64,000 nucleotides of DNA from positions 104,213 to 168,212 of the forward strand of contig RQOL01000464.1 of the NCBI GenBank assembly GCA_013076295.1, written 5' to 3'. The DNA is from Sanderia malayensis (Eukaryota > Cnidaria > Scyphozoa > Semaeostomeae > Pelagiidae). Position 1 is the first letter of the stretch. Every line of letters begins with the position of its first letter. The notes beneath the pieces were generated by a model, which had not been told where the DNA came from, ran no database searches, and saw only the letters and a program-made list of their open reading frames with translations. Of this stretch, positions 20,311 to 33,903 are shown piece by piece. Position numbers and translations under genes: made by a program.

Positions 20311-22590
20311 TGTAGTGTTTAACATGCATGAAAATTAGTTTTAGCGATCAGCCTCGTTTTCATTTGAAATCCTCGTTCTTATGAGATAAGCCTCGTACTG
20401 ATGTTATAGTAGATAAGATGCAACATCAAAGTTTGTTTTGTTTTAGGGACAACAACAATTAGCCTGCTGTTAGTTGAGTGCATCCATTGAGACTTGGCTG
20501 TGGTCCTTTGTCAAGCTAATATGAACAGTAAAGGATGATCTATGATGAGCATCCAGAATTTAAATTAATGTTGACTTACAGAGGTATGGTTTTGTTTCCA
20601 TGATACGATGATACTGACGCATTGATTTTTAATAAAGCAATAGGTATATAGCCTCCAATACTTGCATTTGTACAAAGATGTATATCAGTAGATCTACAAC
20701 GTGAAAGAAACAAATTATATTATATTTAACATGTTGGTATATTACTATCGAGGGTAAAAAATAATTGGATTTTGATAAGATAGCCCTTGGGAGCTGAATA
20801 AGTTGATGGCGTAAAATGGCTTTTTCATAATTGGTGACTTTGTTTAACTGGAATGACAATTGGGACTTTCTTGACTGTATTGTAACGTAGTACTAAAATA
20901 TATTAAAAGTCCTCATAGCAAAAATTAAGTGTGACTTGAGCAACAATAGTTTCCTCTCTTTCACATGATTAAGAGGGTCCATTTAGCGTGGATGAATAAA
21001 TATAAATGAGGAATTTGAAAAAGGTTGCCTTGCAGCATGTGCTGTTTACAGGCGTTGTTATTATAGGATAGCAATCAGCACTTGGTAAACAATAGGATAC
21101 AATAGGAAGGTGGGGAAACTTATGAACCTGCCTGAAAATAGAGGTTACAGAGACCATGACATCTTAAGTTCAAAAATAATGTTAAATAAAGAGAGAATCT
21201 GTCGAGTTTAATTTCCCTTGATGTTGATTTAATGTATGTCAATATGAAAAGAAATAAAGAAATTAATATTGATCAGTATGACATGACTTTATAGTATGAC
21301 ATTACAGTTACAGACAGACAAAACCGATTATACAATTGGCCTAAGAAATTTGTAGTTTAAATGTCAACTTGAATGGGGTGAAACTAAAAGTAAACTCTAC
21401 TTACCCCTCAGCTACGGCAAAATGAATGTGTTTGTCAGCTTTATTTTGTTTTATTTTAGCATCAAGTTCCGTTGCGATCCAAGATTTTGGAAACGAATAT
21501 TGGGACAGCACAACCAAGAATATGAAAAATTGCTACGTTGACGAAAGACAGCATAAATCAAAATCATACAACAAATTTTATTGTTATGCAGTCTGGTTTT
21601 GACGTAATTTTCTGATTGAGTTGGATTGGGCTGAACAAAGAACATGCTGGCAGTGCGTCCTTCCTTTCGTCTTTTTTGTTCATGAGTGGGTCACTGGCAA
21701 TGGTAAGTTGGTTTTCCAGATCGTACCATATCATTGCGATCTTTCAAGTTACATCTTTAAAATAAATCTGTAGCGTTTCTGTTAAGGTTTTGATTCATTT
21801 TACCAGCGTATAAGACTTTAGGAAATATAGTATTTGACAAAATCCCTTGAGAATAGGCCACATGTAAGAAAAAGGATGCTAGAGATATGACACATTGTCT
21901 GTATTTGAAGATGATATAAGATTGTGTTCTTTTTACATTTTATTACATGTACTATTTGTGCATTTTAGTGGTGCATAACTTGTGTAGCGCCATGTTAATG
22001 GAGGCAATTTTTGACTGTTCTTCAGGTAAGTATTCAATTATAGGAGATCATTACGCTTCCGAAAGGCCATCTAGTTCATTTATAAAGACGGGTTTTTGAA
22101 ATACATTTCTTGCAAATTTTTAGGGTTTGTGTCACAGCATATGAAAGAAGAGTTTAAAGGTACTGTTGGTGGCAAATATTTGTTGGCCAAATGCATGGTT
22201 TTTGAAAGGTAATAGTCTTGTTATAATTTTCCACAATGTTATTATTATTCACTGTTATGAGGATAATGTATAATTTTAAAATGAAATAAAACAAACAAAT
22301 AACATGGAGAGAAAACCAACAAAAGACAAACATTAACACCAACAAAAGACAAACATTAACACTTACAATTATTTTTTGTCTCTGCCCCTAACTAAAGACA
22401 AAATTTCTTTTGTGGGCACATCTGCCCACATGCACCTCGTGTGCTCTTCAACTTTATTTTCTTTATTTTTTTTTGTGGTTTTTTATATTTTTTGAATGTT
22501 TTTTTTGCTGTAATTTTTATTTTTATTTCTTCAGATTTCCTGTAGAGAAAAAGTCATTGTTACAGAAGGAGTTGAAAGTAAGCAATATGT
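20311..22590. other. No gene recognised
   Basis: AT-rich sequence with short frames only and no identifiable domain. Splice-donor-like GGTAAGT (21701) and CAGGTAAGT (near 22024) occur, but I could not assign exons around them. If H4 extends to the helicase, this would be its internal or captured sequence. Confidence 0.35.
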
Positions 22591-22593
22591 TAT

Positions 22594-22810
22594 ACACACA
22601 GATGAGATGGAAATATTGCATTGCAACTTACGCTATTTCATCCTTTGTTAAATATATATTAATTTATTAATATATTAATATATTAGTGCTCTCTTGATTT
22701 GGGATGAAGCTTCCATTAATTATTGTATATTATATTATTTATTGGTATGTTTCACAGATGAGATGGGAATTTTGCATCGCAACTTACGATATTTCTTCCG
22801 TTGTCAGGTG
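22594..22810 (+). repeat. Duplicated exon-like block, about 50 bp twice
   Basis: CACAGATGAGATGG...TTGCATYGCAACTTACG...TTTC occurs at about 22594-22645 and 22753-22804. Both follow an acceptor-like CACAG and conserve the frame MRWxxCIATYxISSxV. The second ends in GTCAG|GTGCCG, a possible donor. This could be a tandemly duplicated small exon or a decayed repeat; no parent gene is recognised. Confidence 0.35.
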
Positions 22811-23059
22811 CCGGCCTTCGGTGCTCACAAAATGAAATTTTGTGCCTCTTTTAATGGCGTTGAATTTGAAGGCACATTGCCTTTTTAGTGACGCAATATC
22901 ACTAAAGTCAATTAGCTAGGATTAATATGAGAACAATATATTAAAAACAGTGACTTGCATAGGATACAATTGTGTTTCCTTGTAAAGCAGTTTGATAATA
23001 TATGCATGACATTGATATAGATTTATCAATATATGGATGAAAGTATTTTTCAATGCTAC

Positions 23060-23213
23060 CTTAGTTTCTTCTCCACAATAAACCACTGTGGGTTCCTTTG
23101 CCACAGTGTTGGCAACTTCAGGCTGAACTTCAACTTCTTGCTCAACTTCAAGTTCAGGCTCAACTGTGGTTTCTTCGTTCATGGGAACGTCATTTTCAGT
23201 CTCCATGTTTACA
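23060..23213 (-). CDS. Putative exon, Glu/Val-rich, minus strand
   Basis: On the minus strand TATATATAG|TG acceptor and CTAAG|GTAGC donor bound a 154-bp open segment. It includes an ATG and an acidic, low-complexity reading (EPELEVEQEVEVQPEV). No family is recognised and no partner exon is assigned, so this is a weak prediction based on splice signals and composition. Confidence 0.28.
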
Positions 23214-26200
23214 CTATATATAAACATATTGTCATTGTCATTCAATGAAAGGTGAGTTAATAGGCTATCAGTTGTTTGATTTTGCCTCTACAGTTCTGTT
23301 GATGTTACAATAATATATATTTTTAATGTATTAATATGACACAGTTTTATTTTCTGCAGATAATGAATAATAATTATCTTTCTTAGAATGAAGAGGAAAG
23401 ACTAAAGGCAGGCAGATAATGCAAAACTGAATACATGAACTTACGGCAGCAGTATTCGCAAAAATTATCTATCTATTTCAAGTGAACCTGTTAAGGATAA
23501 AATTGTTATTGTGATAGTATCCACTGCAATGGCAATTGTGACATAAAATATAGCACTTTCAGCTTTTTTAAAGCTGTTTAGTTATAAATAGCCTGTATTT
23601 TCATGTGAAAGTAAAAGCAACATTAAAAATACATGTACTTACGTAAATTGCTGTTTTTCTCGTGGTGAGTTGAAAAAAATTTTTACGCACGCTAAGTCCT
23701 CTATGACGCAAGACAAATTTTAAATTTCGCGCCGCTATTGTTGTTGCTAGGACGCCGAAATTCCCGTGAATATCTGATGATAATAGTATTAGCTCCAGGA
23801 CATTGCGTGGTGTTGCATTGATCGTATTGTGATTGTAGTTTTCAAGAGCAACAAAACTTGGAATTATGCGATAACTATTAGAATTACAATTGCGATGAGA
23901 ATACACGCTTCTTTTTATAAGGAACCTAGCTGCTGAGGGCCTAATTGTTTAAGTTCGTTATTTTGAGATCTCTTTGACCTCTTTGTAGTTCTAAAAGTTG
24001 TTTAATTTTAAGTTGGCATTTGGTGGACATAATTGGTACAGATTCAAGAAAAACATTTAAATTCATCGTTTTGCTATGTGAAGAGATAAGAGGTCAACAG
24101 ATGAAAAAGCTTCATAAAACATAAATGGAAGCAAGTGTCAGTGATATATACCATGAGAATGTGGCCGACTAAAAAAACAGAAATACTTTGTCAGGCACTT
24201 TCCCACACCACAGTGAATGAATGAGGAGATACCATACACTATGAGGTTCTGGTTGAGAAGATATCTACAATGGGAAACTATCATAATTTATCATGCAAGA
24301 CTTTAAATATTCAAGTAAGATAACAAAGAGATATTTATGCACATATAGATTATTAAAATGCATTAATAATGTTTGCTTGTGTGGTAAAAGCCATCTTGGC
24401 TTGTTTTGTCCAGTGTAATGGAGGATTCTATCAGTGATTGGTACAATGTATGCTTGCCAATAAATTTGAAAATGTTGTGTTGTAATGGTTGTGAAATCAT
24501 TGCCATCTGTGCCTGGCACACTGAGTTTACAACAACACGTCTACCTGATAAGGAACATCATTAAGTGACAATGAGGAAGAATTAAGTACGTACAGGATTA
24601 GAATACTGTAAGTGATTCAATAAGAAAACATTTAGTGATAGTCAATGTAGAAATAGTATTGAGCCTTTATTTACTCAGTCTGCTTTTCAATTAGGGTGCA
24701 TTAATTGATTTATCTATTGATCTGGAACAGAGAGCCCCATACCTTGAATATTATACATGAGTTGGGAAATAATTTGAAGAGAACATTTTGAACCATAGAT
24801 TGAATTTTCCATTGCCTTTCACTAAATGAATCTGTACAAAAAATAGAAAATTAATGAGTGTGGTAGACGAAAGAGATATGCAATGCATGTGGAATGAGGA
24901 AGGTGGTAAGCCAATAAAGTGTGGATTTTTCCCAGGGTTTGAACTTGACTTTCACTGGTTTCCTTCATGTATATCACAACAATTAAACATCTTCAATAAA
25001 CACAAAGTTGAAAGCAGGTTCATGTGGGGATATCAATGAGCTTTCCTTGTAAAACAAAGAAGGCAGCCACAAAGTCAATAAATTGGTCAGGAACTATATT
25101 CACGGAAATAAAAACCCCAGGAAAATATTGGTAGAGCAATGCACACTTCTTTTGAAAACAAAGTAGTGAGAAAAACATTGGAAAATTTTTAGTATTCTGG
25201 GCTACAAAGTAATGGTTGTAAACGTGAGTAAAAGTAGAAATGGCCTAAACTAAGCAATTTCCATTCAATATCAAATTAAAAGGGATGAAAATGAAAATAT
25301 ATATTGTTGACCTCTGATTCATAGCAGCCTAGTTTGTCTCCTTTAAGTCAATAAGGGTATACATGAGCTTTATTTCTCTCATTTCAGTATGAAATTCGCT
25401 TATATCTAAATATCCATTGTTTGATTGCCCAAAATCAAAATGAACCTTATTTACCTCTGGTGAACAGCAAGGTAGTTGTTTCCTTTGATCCAGGAATGGC
25501 TTTATGAGGTATAATTTCAATAGTTCAGCAACAAAATCGAACTCGATGCCATGCTTGGGAGACAAAAACCTAACCAACAGGCAACAATAGTGCGATGATG
25601 AGACATAACATAGATGAAAATCATACATAGACAGCACAAAGGCGTTTGAAATGTGAGACAGAAGTCTCGCCTGTTCAATGACATTAGCAGCAATGCATCT
25701 AATTAAAAACGAAGGCAATAAATTTTGTTATGATATATTGAATAAAATTTATATGGGTCAAATACACAAATATATGAATATCGAAACTGTAACGATAGAT
25801 AAAATTACACTGCTGGCGATCTACTATTGAGACGTAAATCGCAAATTTAAAAACCTTATTATTAATGCGGAAGATATGAAAGATATTCAATACAGAAAAA
25901 AAATGTTTTGATTTGAAAGGACGTGGATAGATATTTGTATTGTATGCGAAGTACGAATGCAAAAGGTTGAGTGATGATAGTCTACTATTAAAATTGGTGA
26001 ATTGTCAATATCCATAAAAATTGATCATACAATCCGTAGTTCAGTTGCAAAATTGATTGGTTAAGCGACGTCTTTAGGAAAATGACAGTACCTCAATTTG
26101 GATTCTTCAATAGCACTTCACTCTCAGCAAGCATACATCTGTGCCACGGCGTGAATGTATTCTTTCAATAACCGCGGTCGTTTGTTTTGAGGATTACGTT

Positions 26201-26632
26201 TGTACATAGCAAAAAAAAGAATAAGATTGCCGGTTACATTCGTTAAAAGCTCGAACACCAGCGTCAAGGAGTAACCTTTGTTCGAGTTTTCCTTGTTGGT
26301 GAAAAGTGCAATTGAAATTTGGAAGTATATAACAGTAAACACTAAAGGGGCCCTATAGATTTTAGATCAAGTTTTCATGTATTAAAAGGAGAGGGGGGAT
26401 GTTATTGATAGTGTTTTTGCAAAAAGTAACTATCCTTAAGGGACAACTTGCAGTTTTCACAGAGTAAGGAAATCCACTTTCCCATAGGCAATATCGGAGA
26501 AAATGGCAACGCATAACTCTTAATAATCGGGCGCTACGCAGGATTCAGGACTGTGCTGACTGCTGTGTGTGGTGCAGTCACCCCTGGACATGTGAGGTGT
26601 AATGTCCAGTTGGTCTCCGCAGATCAGTGTTA
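23214..26632. other. No gene recognised
   Basis: AT-rich. The two best minus-strand frames, about 25329-25718 and 26124-26342, show hydrophobic stretches (for example LTLVFELLTNVTGNLILFF in the second) but no family signature I can defend. The remainder shows nothing notable. Confidence 0.35.
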
Positions 26633-26654
26633 TCTAGAATGAATTCATTCTAGA
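26633..26654. repeat. Perfect 22-bp palindrome at helicase 3' end
   Basis: TCTAGAATGAA followed directly by its complement, no loop. It lies just past the C-terminal end of the helicase remains on the minus strand. A Helitron 3' end often has a hairpin close to a CTRR terminus, but no CTAG|T follows within a short distance. Confidence 0.6.
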
Positions 26655-26802
26655 AGGTGCCAGTAACGGCTGTACATCACACTTATGTGCACGTGATCTG
26701 CGTTGACACACAATACCCGTACCCTTGAATGTGTGTATGTGCGTTTTGGTAGGCAGCCCTCTGTAGAGCAACTGTGCAGATGGTCGCTCTAGGATGAAGC
26801 CT

Positions 26803-27906
26803 TTACAGGACTTCTTGGAAAACAATGTTCTTTGTTTTCCTGTGTGTTTCCTCTGGGAGGAATACTTTGAGCCCGTTAAATGATGTTGCTCTTGACATGG
26901 CCACATATAACTGACCATGTGTGAACACGGGCTCAGGTAAGTACAAACCAACATACCTCAGGGATTGCCCCTGTGCCTTGTTGATTGTCAAGCAGTATGC
27001 AAGTCTGACTGGAAACTGTCGGCGTTTCATTTTGAACGGCATTTCCGTGTCCTGAGTGGAGACTGTGATCTTGGGAATCATGACCCGTTGTCCTCTGTGC
27101 TCCTGGTAATGATCTCTGCCGTGATCACGTGACGTCGGAGATGCCGAACTATGAGTTCTTGTTCCGTTGCAAAGACCTTTCTTTGGATTGAGATTCCGCA
27201 GAAGAATGATCGTTGCACCAACCTAATGCAATGAATATTACTGTGATTATTGACGCATATTTTATGGTGCACTACCTTTGCACATAATAATTTAATGTTA
27301 ATAGGATGAAAGATTGTACTCTTCCTACCTTGAGTTTAAGTCTGTGCAACGGCATTCCATTGGGAGTGAGTTGGTTGAGAAATTCAATGGGGTAGGCCTC
27401 TTCCTCATCTGGATCGTCTGTGACAACACTGTCTGTGCTGTAATAAGTTCTTTCGGCTGTTTGAAGTCTGTCCAGAATTAAGTCGTTCACTTGATGTGAT
27501 AAGTCATTCTTCGGAGTCAGACAACAGCGTTCAGACATTGTTACAGGATCCATCATTAGGTGTGAATCTGGTGTGTTCGGCCTGGGAAAAATGAAGTTCA
27601 GCATGTCTTCTTTAGACGAAGTGCATATCTGTTGTGGCAGAATTACGTTGTCCAGTGCATCGTGTGCTTCTTGCTTGTTGCCAAGTCTGAGAAGCCATTC
27701 TGAGAATTCACGGTATGAATCATCTTGAACGGCTCTCATGTTGGTGTGTAAACGATGCTGCTGAAACTTTGTCCATAGATCAATGATCTGGTGTGATTTT
27801 AGAGTCTCTGCTACAATTCTTTCCCTTCCTGCTTTCGTGACGACAGGTAGAACCTGTCTGAAGTCACCACCAAGTAGCATGAACTTGCCACCAAATGGTC
27901 TGTCGA
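26803..27906 (-). pseudogene. Helitron/PIF1-type helicase, C-terminal part, cut by gap
   Basis: This is the 5'-3' DNA helicase domain of an autonomous Helitron, which unwinds DNA for rolling-circle transposition. It enters from the N gap with DRPFGGKFMLLGGDFRQVLP (helicase motif III), continues through 27272, then resumes in another frame with RLIVRHLRRHVI-like and IPKITVS blocks and reaches YCLTINKAQGQSL (motif V) and GQLYVAMSRAT (motif VI) near 26850-26990. An interruption near 27240-27300 shifts the frame. The Rep and N-terminal helicase parts would lie beyond the gap. It is a different copy from the one at 61.5-63.5 kb: the 60-bp overlap near motif III differs at several bases. Confidence 0.85.
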
Positions 27907-28006
27907 NNNNNNNNNNNNNNNNNNNNNNNNNNNNNNNNNNNNNNNNNNNNNNNNNNNNNNNNNNNNNNNNNNNNNNNNNNNNNNNNNNNNNNNNNNNNNN
28001 NNNNNN
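27907..28006. other. Assembly gap, 100 N
   Basis: A run of exactly 100 N, the usual placeholder for a scaffold join of unknown size. It separates a truncated helicase from the start of the second copy of the 13-kb duplicate, so adjacency across it is not established. Confidence 0.98.
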
Positions 28007-31000
28007 ACCTGGTATTTCTATAAGATACCAATTGGAAGCGATTGCAAATCAAAATGAAAAGGATAATTTAGAAACACAGAATAGGGTAGAAGATTACAAT
28101 GTGTCTATGGACGTCCCAAATGAAGGCCAAGGCTCAGCCACTGTGATTTCCTCGAAGACTTCAACGAGCCAGCTTCCCAACAACAGTCAGAAGACCGCCA
28201 AAAGAAAATTTAGGCCTAAGCCTACAAGCGATCCAGTGCCTCCAAGAAAACCCAGGAAGTTTGCCTGGTCACCCGAAGCTGCGGAGGTGCTTTTAAAGTA
28301 TGTGAGAGAATTCAAAACGCAGTGCGAGTACAACGCAATCGACATTGAAGCTGACCTAGCAAGCTTGTATAAAGAAGTACATCTGTGCATGGCCATTGAC
28401 TACCCTGAAGATTTTGACTGAGAAAGTGTCTCAGAAACAAACAAAGATCTAATATTACTATTCTGTGATGTCACGTGACGGTGGCGAAACTCTGCCTAAA
28501 ACAATAGATTCGACCTGAAACAATAGGTCGAACGCCTCAAAACACTGGGACGAAACGGCGAATCGGTGATCAATAAGGCTTTTTTCAATGGGGTCGCAAA
28601 AGGTTGACACTTGCATGGAAAGGCTCCGCTTCCAGAGTAGGCAAAAGTTATCTATTTTTGCAAGCCTATTTTAAAAGAATTTTTGAGTTATTCCATTAAT
28701 TGCTCCACTAATTGTGCTATCACGAAAAAACGACTGTTTACGCTGGCGAAACTTTCAAATTCGCGTCGCGAACTCCATTTTCGAAAAGAGTATTCGCTCT
28801 TCACGTGATCCGTTTCGCCTTTTCCTGCAATTTGATTGGCTCTTTCCTGGCTTCATGTGAAAAGTCACGCGTTTTTCGTTATCATGCAAATTAGCCCTTG
28901 GGTTGAACAGCAGGTACTTTTGGAGAAGACGCGTGTTATTGTTTTCAACACAAAGGATAACTGGGCGCCTTTCAAAATGTTTTACGACTTGAATTATGTT
29001 TGTAAAGCCTTGCTAATTGTTTGAGAGACCTCTGGAAAATTACAGGAGACAATTGAGAACACAGGTGATAGCTTTGTTTTGTTTTTTGAGTGAGATAGTT
29101 TTAGTTTTTGTACGGCCGCCACATTGTTGCTTCGGCATGCTTGCGACGCTTAGGCCTAATGTAATCAAGCCCAAAGTTTTAACAAACAAATTATGATAAG
29201 GGGTTATCAGGCGAGCAAAGCGAGCCAAACTGTTGCAAGAGGAGTAGGCAGAGGCATGAGCGAAGCAAATGCACCGCACGAAGTGCGCCCTATCAGTCAA
29301 TGTTTCTTGATAAAAGATAGACAGGCGAGCGCAGCGAGCTAACCCATTGTACATGGAGTTGAAAGAGGCATGAGCGAAGCGAATGCAGCACACGGAGTGC
29401 GCCCTATCAGTCAATGTTTCTTGATAAAAGATAGACAGGCGAGCGGAGTGAGCTAATCAATTGTACATGGAGTTGAAAGAGGCATGACGAAGCGAATGCA
29501 ACACACGAAGTGCGCCCTATCAGTCAATGTTTCTTGATAATAGATAGACAGGCGAGCGCAGCGAGCTAACCCATTGTACGTGGGGTTGAAAGAGGCATGA
29601 GCGAAGCGAATGCAGCGCGCGAAGTGCGCCCTATCAGTCAATGTTTCTTGATAATAGATACACAGGCGAGCGCAGCGAGCTATCCCATTGTACGTGTAAT
29701 TGAAAGAGGCATGAGCGAAGCGAATGCAGCGCACGAAGTGCGCCCTATCAGTCAATGTTTCTTGATAATAGATACACAGGCGAGCGCAGCGAGCTATCCC
29801 ATTGTACGTGTAATTGAAAGAGGCATGAGCGAAGCGAATGCAGCGCACGAAGTGCGCCCTATCAGTCAATGTTTCTTGATAATAGATAGACAGGCGAGCG
29901 CAGCGAGCTAACGCATTGTACGTGGGGTTGAAAGAGGCATGAGCGATGCGAATGCAGCGCACGAAGTGCGCCCTATCAGTCAATGTTTCTTGATAAAGAT
30001 AGACAGGCGAGTGCAGCGAGTAACCCATTGTACGTGAGGTTGAAAGAGGCATGAGCGAAGCGAATGCAGCGCTCGAAGTGCCCCCTATCAGTCAATGTTT
30101 CTTGTTAATAGATAGACAGGCGAGCGTAGCGAGCTAACCCATTGTAAATGGGGTTGAAAGGGGCATCAGCGTAAGCGTATGCAGCGCACGAAGTGCGCCA
30201 ACCAGATTAAGCTTTTTTTACTTGACGGGCTGGGGCGAACGAGCGAAGCGAGTGATGATCCCTAGTATTAAAGACATGGATGTCAGGGAGTACGAAGAAT
30301 ATCGGAAAGAGTTAGAAGCCCAAAAAGCAAAGATAAGAAGTGGCTATCAAAGAATCAAAGAAAAAAATAAAAAGTGTCAGACAGGACTATCACATCGCCG
30401 TGAACAAAGCCACAAGAAGCGGCAGTGGTAAAATTGTGCAGGACAACTATGGCCTGCTGACAGATATATGGGGTGAATCGCCATCTACCACTTCATTATC
30501 TTTTGGTATTGATGGAGACACAATTTCATTAAACAGTGGCGATGAACAGGAAGGTCAAACTGAAATTTCTGAAGGTACTATGATTCCATGTCTGGAAATT
30601 TAGACTTTATTTTGATTAAAGCTTTCTTAGGGGAATACATGTAGGCCTACAGTCAAAAGCAGAGTGTTGAATGATTGCAAGAAATTCAGTTCCTGCTTTT
30701 TAGTGCCATTCAATGTTGATAGGAAAACATTTTATCATTAGGAAGCTTCTCAATGTGGCAGTTACTATATATTGCTTCTAAATTGTGTCTATATATAGAA
30801 AATACTTCATGAGGAATAATTGTTTTTTTGATTGTAAGCAATAGCCATTTCTCACTGCAGGTAGATATCAAACCCATAACAGCCACCCAAACCCAACCTT
30901 GAAAAATGATGGTACTTCAATATATACAAAAAAAAACAGTTCTTATGATAAGCTGGTGATGTCTACAGTTCAGCTCACTGGTTTAAAAATACATGTAATA

Positions 31001-31517
31001 TATTAATTTTATATCTATTGTCAACAGAATCCTCTACAGTAGACAATAGTGATTATTCTGCTGATCAGGAATCAATGGCTACACCTGAAACACCCATTTC
31101 CACCAAGGGAAAAGGAGAAATGCGTGTCTCCTGTATACCAAAGCTTGTGGATAATAACAGAAAGGATATGGAAGAACGCCTGTCCCAAGCTCAGAGAGAC
31201 CAATTTTTAATGTCTACAGAAAAGGATGATGTGACAATGAAAAAAGACATGCTTGAAGCATTTGAAAAATCAAACAAAACACTTGATGATGCAATATCAA
31301 AAATGACAACCTGTTTGACTTCCCTGGGAAATGGAATTGTACAAGGCATGCAAATGTTAGCCACTGCCATTTCAAACCCACACCCATCTCCACCACACCA
31401 TGGTCAAATGCACTATAATGGGAGTCCTCAACAACAACACCTATGGCTAATGCAAGTCACAACAGAGACCCTGCACTTGAAAACTCACAAGAAGCCCCAT
31501 ACTATCAGGATTTCTAA
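28007..31517 (+). pseudogene. Myb/SANT-like gene interrupted by a Helitron (copy 2)
   Basis: Same structure and same lesions as the copy at 6737-10360: parts 28007-28447, 30266-30574 and 31028-31517, Helitron at 28448-30265, intron 30575-31027. The shared nonsense codon (28419-28421) and shared frameshift near 31437 mean that gene loss and Helitron insertion came before the duplication, or that the copies are alleles. The 5' part starts at the gap. Confidence 0.7.
28448..30265 (+). mobile_element. Non-autonomous Helitron H2' (1.8 kb)
   Basis: Counterpart of H2, with the same A|TCTAATATTAC start and CCCTAG|T end. Its minisatellite has eight units instead of nine, which accounts for the 114-bp difference. 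Small unit-level edits near 29940-30020 suggest unequal exchange or assembly collapse. Confidence 0.87.
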
Positions 31518-32078
31518 ATCTTTTTTTGTTATCACAATATGTAAGAAAAGCAGAAAGAAGTAAAAAGGTTGAAATAAAAAAAAGTATGTTTGATTTTTAA
31601 CATGCATATTCCTTTTTCATGTTCTTAATCCATGTTCAGACATGATAAAACCTGAGTTAATTATCCAATGATAATGTACTTTATGTGCATATAATGTACT
31701 TTATGTGCATGGGCGGCGGATACTGCTATGACTGCTATGACTGCTATGAGTTTCATAGCAATTTTTTGTAGAGCTGAAATCTTTTTATTTGAAGAAAATG
31801 AAAAATTTAGTAGTTCTTTACAAGCGAAAAGACCTCCTTCCAATTTCCATGATTCCGGCTTTTCGCTTATAACCCTGTCATTATAGACTAATCTCATTAT
31901 GTGATAATTATTCGTTTCCATTTATAACTCGACAAAGCATTTTACCACCATGTCATCGTCTGGATACTTAACAATGCCAGCACCTGTTATCACAGCCAAG
32001 CTGGCACGCTATGACTTTCTTCAATCTCATAGCATAGGAGGAAGAAAACAATTGATGAGAACACTCACAAGCGACATA

Positions 32079-32201
32079 CTTCCTTAGTAATAATGACGTA
32101 GTAATGCTACGTCATTATTACTAAGGAAGCTACTATATTCATAGCATGCTACGTCATTACATAGTAATGACGTAGCATGCTATGAATTCTCAAGAATTCA
32201 T
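32079..32201. repeat. Tandem perfect hairpins (copy 2)
   Basis: Identical to 10922-11044: two stems of 23 and 24 bp plus a 9-bp palindrome. The lack of any change in arms or loops in the duplicate agrees with the very recent age or allelic nature of the copies. Confidence 0.85.
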
Positions 32202-33903
32202 CGCACTGGTCTAATCTGCTTTTCGCGCCAGTCAGTCAGAGTGTATGTTTAGAATAAGGATCTCAAAGGTTTAAACATGAATCATATTGCATCGGGTAGT
32301 GTTCGTTGGGGTATTTCGAAACCTTTTAGTCTGTTACAAACTCAAGGAAAATTGGATCATGACCAGCGTCTTCGTTTTAAGAAAGACAAACGCCGATGTC
32401 CTCTGTTAGTTTAAAAGACTGTTGTAGTGAAGCAGTTTATCAGCATTTTTCTTGGATTTGCGGAGATGAGGAAAGGAACATATACTTTTGTTGGCCATGC
32501 CCAGTAATATGAGATCATTCAAAGAAAAGCTATACTATATTATTCAAAATGAAAGTTCATGCCTTTTCGTGAACAGTGGCCATGCTAAGATGCTATGACA
32601 TCTGAGAACTTCATAGCACTGGTGGCTATGATACAGGCCAACTGCCGCTTAGTGCATTAGCCCTGCCCTTGAAAGGCCACGGCCAGAACTATGACACTAC
32701 AGCCGTCGGTTATTGAAGACCCTTGTGATTTTTGTGCAAACAGCCCGGGTTTAAGAATAACATTATAACCAGGTTTAAAGAGCACAACCAAAAACACTTT
32801 GAGCAATTTTCTAGAAAATGAATTGTGTTGTGTTCTTATCAAATTTAAAAGGTTGTCTGTTTTATTTATTTATGGTACAACACAGAAAATTCAGTGCATC
32901 TATTGCTAATGCAAGTGACGTTTTACGTGACGACTTGAAAATGGAAAAAATTAAAGGTTAATTAACAATAGTAATAATAAAATAATAACAACAAGCCATA
33001 ACAGCCAATTCCAATTTAGAATAGAATACCTTTTATATAAGAAATCTTTTTCTTTTCAAGGTTCTGAGGCAACTGTTCTGTTTAGCACTTGACATCCTCA
33101 ACTAACAGACGCTGCGAACTAATTGTTACAAAGCCCCATTACAAGAGTATTCTCTCTGCATACAAGAAAAAGCCTTAATTAGCACAGCCAACCTATTACT
33201 CCATGCAAAATCACCTGTTGGTACACAAGTAATAAAATCACAAAGCAAAACAGGGTTCATTGGCTTTGTTGCAAGAGAAATATTGTGCAGAGATATACAT
33301 CGGCAGAGCTATTTGCTCATTTACAGATTCTCCCATGATCACGCTCAATTACTTTTTTCATGTGTGTGAGCTCGAAACGGATGGACAAACAGTCCAGATG
33401 TACTCAAGTTCCAATCAGCAATAAAGGGAATGCTGTTCCACAATGCAATTTAAGCATCATCAAAAGTTCATTGTCTACAATTTGAGAGGGTTTATGATTT
33501 CTGCTTTGTCACGCTGTTTGTAATAAGCCACTTTCACATTCGTTTTTGAAAACGAGACGTCAATTCTAAAAAGAGGCTAACGCTGTAGTGCTAGTGTAGT
33601 GTCGCAGTGGTACCTCCCACTAGCCGCCGTATGTTTCTTCAATTCTTTAAGTAAAAATTGATCAATTTAAAAAATTATTGGCCGCAGACATGGAAGATTA
33701 TTAATAAACCATTATTGAGCAGTTAAAGATAATTTCCGAAGCATACAACGGGAATACGCCGCGCTGAAAGACTGAATTTTGCGGGCCTAGGCCATGTATT
33801 CTCGCGTCAACTATCAAGCAAATGGGACATGCTTGTTGCGAAACCGGGTAACTATTAAAGCGCATATATACAAATAGGAATGTTTAAATTATAATAATGT
33901 GAC

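Noticed and set aside
24854..25039. A 61-codon plus-strand frame with Trp-rich reading
   Set aside because: Too short, no recognisable family, no splice or promoter context; probably chance.
26124..26342. First membrane segment of a seven-helix receptor
   Set aside because: Only one hydrophobic run with a weak GN motif. No further helices in order could be found on the minus strand.
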